From: Aplectana chamaeleonis
Lineage: Eukaryota; Nematoda; Chromadorea; Rhabditida; Cosmocercidae
NCBI GenBank assembly: GCA_029168955.1
Contig: JAPDOI010001167.1
Location: forward strand, 150,913-214,912
Length of the DNA stretch: 64,000 bases
Direction: 5' to 3'
Shown: positions 57,601 through 64,000 of the stretch, piece after piece
Numbering within the stretch: position 1 is the first letter of the stretch
Layout: every line of letters begins with the position of its first letter
The notes under the pieces: generated by a model
What the model saw: the letters and a program-made list of their open reading frames with translations, nothing else
Told to the model about the DNA's origin: nothing
Database searches by the model: none
Translations under genes and position numbers: made by a program

Positions 57601-60600
57601 TGTCCTGCACACCCTTACTCGGGTCCTGCACAGGTTCCATGATGTCCTGCACACTCCTACTAAGGTCCTGCGCACTCCTACTGAGGTCCTGCACACTTTC
57701 TTTGACGTCCTGTACACCCTTACTGGGGTCATGCACACATTCTACGACGTCCTGCACACCCAACTGGGGTCCTGCACAGGTCCCATGATGTCCTGCACAC
57801 TCCTACTGAGGTCCTGCACACCCCTACTGGGGTCCTGCACACCCCTACTGGGGTCCTGCACACGCTTCATGATGTCCTGCACACTCCTACTGATGTCCTG
57901 CACACATTCTACGACGTCCTGCACACCCCTAGTGGGGTCCTGCACATGTCCCATGATGTCCTGCATACTCCTACTAAGGTCCTGCACACTCCCACTGAGG
58001 TTCTGCACACATTCTACGACGTCCTGCACACCCCTACTGGGGTCCTGCACAGGTCCCATGATGTCCTGCACACTCCTACTAAGGTTTTGCACACGTTCCA
58101 TAATGTCCTGCACACTCCTACTGAGGTCCTGCACACCCCTACTGGGGTCCTGCACAGGTCCCATGATGTCCTGCACACTCCCACCAAGGTCCTGCACACT
58201 CCTACTGAGGTCCTGCACACATTCTACGACGTCCTGCACACCCCTACTGGGGTCCTGCACAGGTCCCATAATGTCCTGCACACTCCTACTGAGGTCCTGC
58301 ACACCCCTACTGGGGTCCTGCACAGGTCCCATGATGTCCTGCACACCCCTACTGGGGTCCTGCACAGGTTCCATGATGTCCTGCACACTCCTACTAAGGT
58401 CCTGCACACTCCTACTGAGGTCCTGCACACATTCTACGACGTCCTGCACACCCCTACTGGGGTCCTGCACACGTTCCATGATGTCCTGCGCACTCCTACT
58501 GAGGTCCTGCACAGGTCCCATAATGTCCCGCACACTCCTACTGAGGTCCTGCACACCCCTACTGGGGTCCTGCACACTCCTACTAAGTTCCTGCACACTC
58601 CCACTGAGGTTCTGCACACATTCTACGACATCCTGCACACCCCTACTGGGGTCCTGCACAGGTCACATGATGTCCTGCACACTCCTACTAAGGTTTTGCA
58701 CACGTTCCATAGTGTCCTGCACACTCCTACTGAGGTCCTGCACACCCCTACTGGGGTCCTGCACAGGTCCCATGATGTCCTGCACACTCCTACTAAGGTC
58801 CTGCACACTCCTACTAAAGTCCTGCACACATTTTACGACGTCCTGCACACCCCTACTGGGGTCCTGCACAGGTCCCATAATGTCCTGCACACTCCTACTG
58901 AGGTCCTGCACACCCCTACTGGGGTCCTTCACAGGTCCCATGATGGCCTGCACACTCCTACTGGGGTCCTGCACATGTCCCATGATGTTCTGCATACTCC
59001 TACTGAAGTGCTGCACACTCCTACTGAGGTCCTGCACACATTCTACGACGTCCTGCACACCCCTATTGGGGTCCTGCACAGGTTCCATGATGTCCTGCAC
59101 ACTCCTACTAAGGTCCTGCACACTCCTCCTGAGGTTCTGCACACATTCTACGACGTCCTGCACACCCCTACTGGGGTCCTGCACACGTTCCATGATGTCC
59201 TGCGCACTCCTACTGAGGTCCTGCACACAGTCTACGAAGTCCTGCACAGGTCCCATGATGTCCTGCACACCCCTACTGGGGGTCCTGCACAGGTCCCATG
59301 ATGTCCTGCACACTCCTACTAAGGTCCTGCACACTCCTACTGAGGTCCTGCACACATTCTACGAGGTCATGCACACCCCTACTGGGGTCCTGCACAGGTC
59401 CCATAATGTCCTGCACACTCCTACTGAGGTCCTGCACACCCCTACTGGGGTCCTGCACAGGTCCCATGATGTCCTGCACACTCCTACTAAAGTCCTGCAC
59501 AGGTCACATGATGTCCTGCACACTCCTACTAAGGTTTTGCACACGTTCCATAATGTCCTGCACACTCCTACTGAGGTCCTGCACACCCCTACTGGGGTCC
59601 TGCACAGGTCCCATGATGTCCTGCACAGTCCTACTAAGGTCCTGCACACTCCTACTAAAGTCCTGCACACATTCTACGACGTCCTGCACACCCCTACTGG
59701 GGTCCTGCACAGGTCCCATAATGTCCTGCACACTCCTACTAAGATTCTGCACACGTTCCCTACTGGGGTCCTGCACAGGTCCCATGATGGCCTGCACACA
59801 CTCCTTGGCCTGGGGTCCTGCACATGTCCCATGATGTTCTGCATACTCCTACTGAAGTCCTGCACACTCCTACTGAGGTCCTGCACACATTCTACGACGT
59901 CCTGCACACCCCTATTGGGGTCCTGCACAGGTTCCATGATGTCCTGCACACTCCTACTAAGGTCCTGCACACTCCTCCTGAGGTTCTGCACACATTCTAC
60001 GACGTCCTGCACACCCCTACTGGGGTCCTGCACACGTTCCATGATGTCCTGCGCACTCCTACTGAGGTCCTGCACAGGTCCCATAATGTCCCGCACACTC
60101 CTACTGAGGTCCTGCACACTCCTACTAAGGTCCTGCACACTCCTACTGAGGTCGTGCACACATTCTACGAGGTCATGCACACCCCTACTGGGGTCCTGCA
60201 CAGGTCCCATAATGTCCTGCACACTCCTACTGAGGTCCTGCACACCCCTACTGGGGTCCTGCACAGGTCCCATGATGTCCTGCACACTCCTACTAAAGTC
60301 CTGCACAGGTCACATGATGTCCTGCACACTCCTACTAAGGTTTTGCACACGTTCCATAATGTCCTGCACACTCCTACTGAGGTCCTGCACACCCCTACTG
60401 GGGTCCTGCACAGGTCCCATGATGTCCTGCACAGTCCTACTAAGGTCCTGCACACGTTCCTACTAATGTCCTGCACACATTCTACTGACGTCCTGCACAC
60501 TCCCTACTGGGGTCCTGCACAGGTCCCATAATGTCCTGCACACTCCTACTGAGGTCCTGCACACCCCTACTGAGGTCCTGCACACATTCTACGATGGCCT

Positions 60601-63600
60601 GCAGACTCCCTACTGGGGTCCTGCACATGTCCCATGATGTCCTGCACACTTCTAATAAAGTCCTGTACACTCCTACTGGGGTCCTGCACAGGTCCCATGA
60701 CGTCCTGCACACCCCTACTGGGGTCCTGCACAGGTTCCATGATGTCCTGCACACTCCTACTAAGGTCCTGCACACTCCTCCTGAGGTCCTGCACACATTC
60801 TACGACGTCCTGCACACCCCTACTGGGGTCCTGCACACGTTCCATGATGTCCTGCGCACTCCTACTGAGGTCCTGCACAGGTCCCATAATGTCCCGCACA
60901 CTCCTACTGAGGTCCTGCACACTCCTACTAAGGTCCTGCACACTCCTACTGAGGTCCTGCACACATTCTACGAGGTCCTGCACACCCCTACTGGGGTCCT
61001 GCACAGGTCCCATAATGTCCTGCACACTCCTACTGAGGTCCTGCACACCCCTACTGGGGTCCTGCACAGGTCCCATGATGTCCTGCACACTCGTACTAAG
61101 GTCCTGCACACGTTCCATGATGTCCTGCACACTCTTACTGAGGTCCTGCACACATTCTACGACGTCCTGCACACCCCTACTGGGGTCCTGCACACGTTCC
61201 ATGATGTCCTGCGCACTCCTACTGAGGTCCTGCACAGGTCCCATAATGTCCTGCACACTCCTACTGAGGTCCTGCACACCCCTACTGGGGTCCTGCACAG
61301 GTCCCATGATGTCCTGCACACTCCTACTAAGGTCCTGCACACTCCTAATGAGGTCCTGCACACATTCTACGACGTCCTGCACACCCCCACTGGGGTCCTG
61401 CACAGGTCCCATAATGTCCTGCACACTCCTACTGAGGTCCTGCACACCCCTACTGGGGTCCTGCACAGGTCCCATGATGTCCTGCACACTCCTACTAAGG
61501 TCCTGCACACCCCTACTGGGGTCCTGCACAGGTCCCATGATGTCCTGCACACTCCTACTGGGGTCCTGCACAGGTCCCATGATGTCCTGAACACTCCTAC
61601 TAAGGTCCTGCACACTCCTACTGAGGTCCTGCACACTCCTACTGAGGTCCTGCACACATTCTACGAGGTCATGCACACCCCTACTGGGGTCCTGCACAGG
61701 TCCCATAATGTCCTGCACACTCCTACTGAGGTCCTGCACACCCCTACTGGGGTCCTGCACAGGTCCCATGATGTCCTGCACACTCCTACTAAGGTCCTGC
61801 ACAGGTCACATGATGTCCTGCACACTCCTACTAAGGTTTTGCACACGTTCCATAATGTCCTGCACACTCCTACTGAGGTCCTGCACACCCCTACTGGGGT
61901 CCTGCACAGGTCCCATGATGTCCTGCACACTCCTACTAAAGTCCTGCACACATTCTACGACGTCCTGCACACCCCTACTGGGGTCCTGCACAGGTCCCAT
62001 AATGTCCTGCACACTCCTACTGAGGTCCTGCACACCCCTACTGGGGTCCTGCACAGGTCCCATGATGGCCTGCACACTCCTACTGGGGTCCTGCACATGT
62101 CCCATGATGTCCTGCATACTCCTACTAAGGTCCTGCACACTCCTACTGAGGTCCTGCACACATTCTACGACGTCCTGCACACCCCTACTGGGGTCCTGCA
62201 CAGGTTCCATGATGTCCTGCACACTCCTACTAAGGTCCTGCACACTCCTCCTGAGGTCCTGCACACATTCTACGACGTCCTGCACACCCCTACTGGGGTC
62301 CTGCACACGTTCCATGATGTCCTGCGCACTCCTACTGAGGTCCTGCACAGGTCCCATAATGTCCCGCACACTCCTACTGAGGTCCTGCACACTCCTACTA
62401 AGGTCCTGCACACTCCTACTGAGGTCCTGCACACATTCTACGAGGTCCTGCACACCCCTACTGGGGTCCTGCACAGGTCCCATAATGTCCTGCACACTCC
62501 TACTGAGGTCCTGCACACCCCTACTGGGGTCCTGCACAGGTCCCATGATGTCCTGCACACTCCTACTAAGGTCCTGCACACTCCTACTGAGGTCCTGCAC
62601 ACATTCTACGACGTCCTGCACACCCCTACTGGGGTCCTGCACAGGTTCCATGATGTCCTGCACACTCGTACTAAGGTCCTGCACACGTTCCATGATGTCC
62701 TGCACACTCTTACTGAGGTCCTGCACACATTCTACGACGTCCTGCACACCCCTACTGGGGTCCTGCACACGTTCCATGATGTCCTGCGCACTCCTACTGA
62801 GGTCCTGCACAGGTCCCATGATGGCCTGCAGACTCCTACTGGGGTCCTGCACATGTCCCATGATGTCCTGCATACTCCTACTAAGGTCCTGCACACTCCT
62901 ACTGAGGTCCTGCACACATTCTACGACGTCCTGCACACCCCTACTGGGGTCCTGCACAGGTTCCATGATGTCCTGCACACTCCTACTAAGGTCCTGCACA
63001 CTCCTCCTGAGGTCCTGCACACATTCTACGACGTCCTGCACACCCCTACTGGGGTCCTGCACACGTTCCATGATGTCCTGCGCACTCCTACTAAGGTCCT
63101 GCACACGTTCCATGATGTCCTGCACACTCTTACTGAGGTCCTGCACACTCCTTCTAAGGTCCTGCACACTCCTACTGAGGTCCTGCACACATTCTACGAG
63201 GTCCTGCACACCCCTACTGGGGTCCTGTACAGGTCCCATAATGTCCTGCACACTCCTACTGAGGTCCTGCACACCCCTACTGGGGTCCTGCACAGGTCCC
63301 ATGATGTCCTGCACACTCCTACTAAGGTCCTGCACACTCCTACTGAGGTCCTGCACACATTCTACGACGTCCTGCACACCCCTACTGGGGTCCTGCACAG
63401 GTTCCATGATGTCCTGCACACTCGTACTAAGGTCCTGCACACGTTCCATGATGTCCTGCACACTCTTACTGAGGTCCTGCACACATTCTACGACGTCCTG
63501 CACACCCCTACTGGGGTCCTGCACACGTTCCATGATGTCCTGCGCACTCCTACTGAGGTCCTGCACAGGTCCCATAATGTCCTGCACACTCCTACTGAGG

Positions 63601-64000
63601 TCCTGCACACCCCTACTGGGGTCCTGCACAGGTCCCATGATGTCCTGCACACTCCTACTAAGGTCCTGCACACTCCTAATGAGGTCCTGCACACATTCTA
63701 CGACGTCCTGCACACCCCCACTGGGGTCCTGCACAGGTCCCATAATGTCCTGCACACTCCTACTGAGGTCCTGCACACCCCTACTGGGGTCCTGCACAGG
63801 TCCCATGATGTCCTGCACACTCCTACTAAGGTCCTGCACACCCCTACTGGGGTCCTGCACAGGTCCCATGATGTCCTGCACACTCCTACTGGGGTCCTGC
63901 ACAGGTCCCATGATGTCCTGAACACTCCTACTAAGGTCCTGCACACTCCTACTGAGGTCCTGCACACTCCTACTGAGGTCCTGCACACATTCTACGAGGT
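51648..64000. repeat. 21-bp satellite with higher-order structure, about 12.35 kb, runs off the window
   Basis: Roughly 588 monomers of 21 bp. Each starts with the near-constant word GTCCTGCACA, followed by an 11-nt cassette from a limited set: CTCCTACTGAG, CTCCTACTAAG, CCCCTACTGGG, CATTCTACGAC, GGTCCCATGAT, GGTCCCATAAT, GGTTCCATGAT, CGTTCCATAAT and rarer variants. Cassettes follow a recurring 10-monomer order (210 bp), and longer blocks are copied with spacings of 609, 966, 1575 and 2331 bp, all multiples of 21. Phase is unbroken from 51648 to about 55620. A disordered stretch with several indels lies at 56570-57290. Four of six frames are open for long distances because 21 is a multiple of three, and TACTGAG closes the third plus frame. 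Confidence 0.97.

Noticed and set aside
51648..64000. Many very long open frames (up to 1146 codons) on both strands
   Set aside because: The 21-bp unit is a multiple of three and lacks stops in four frames, so the frames are open automatically. They overlap each other on both strands and show no domain beyond the repeat.
51648..64000. CRISPR-like repeat/spacer pattern (constant word plus variable part)
   Set aside because: The constant part is only 10 nt, the variable parts are reused cassettes rather than unique spacers, and the window is eukaryotic with no cas genes.

Overview
The window looks like intergenic, transposon-filled DNA from a nematode, most likely a clade V strongylid (hookworm-like) worm. 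This is inference. It rests on RTE-type endonuclease/reverse transcriptase elements of the kind abundant in those genomes, a Mos1-type mariner, TA-, TTAA- and TWA-flanked MITEs, and a 22-nt sequence at 32739-32760 that differs from nematode spliced leader SL1 at two positions and is followed by GT. I find no host protein-coding gene, rRNA gene or intact tRNA gene that I can support. Almost every coding stretch belongs to a mobile element, and nearly all are broken.

Layout. 0.2-4 kb: a TTAA-flanked MITE and a decayed plus-strand RTE retrotransposon. 6.5-7.4 kb: a TA-flanked Tc1-like MITE. 8.0-12.4 kb: a TAA-flanked MITE split by a minus-strand RTE with an open reading frame of about 1000 codons and a 10-bp target-site duplication. 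13-24.7 kb: inverted repeats, GC-rich minisatellites, several TTAA MITEs, a solo LTR with four ETS-like sites, and a hAT transposase remnant. 25.6-28.1 kb: a large imperfect inverted duplication. 28-34 kb: small palindromic elements and the SL1-like sequence. 34.3-35.3 kb: two different TTAA MITEs back to back. 35.5-41.8 kb: a foldback element carrying both a TTA-flanked MITE and a Ty3/gypsy LTR retrotransposon, with the empty site for both preserved in its own opposite arm. 42-50.3 kb: a second RTE-like element interrupted by two back-to-back TTAA MITEs, then a Jockey-like retroelement whose endonuclease is split in frame by a mariner. 51.6-64 kb, to the window edge: about 12.35 kb of satellite made of 21-bp monomers.

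The order of events can be read from nested insertions. RTE entered a TAA-flanked MITE. A MITE and an LTR element entered the same foldback. A mariner entered a Jockey-like copy. TTAA MITEs repeatedly landed beside other TTAA MITEs. The satellite is unusual: each monomer has a constant 10-nt word plus an 11-nt cassette drawn from a small set, arranged in 10-monomer blocks and copied again in longer segments whose spacings are exact multiples of 21. Because 21 is divisible by three, four of six frames stay open for kilobases. I treat these as a consequence of the repeat rather than genes.
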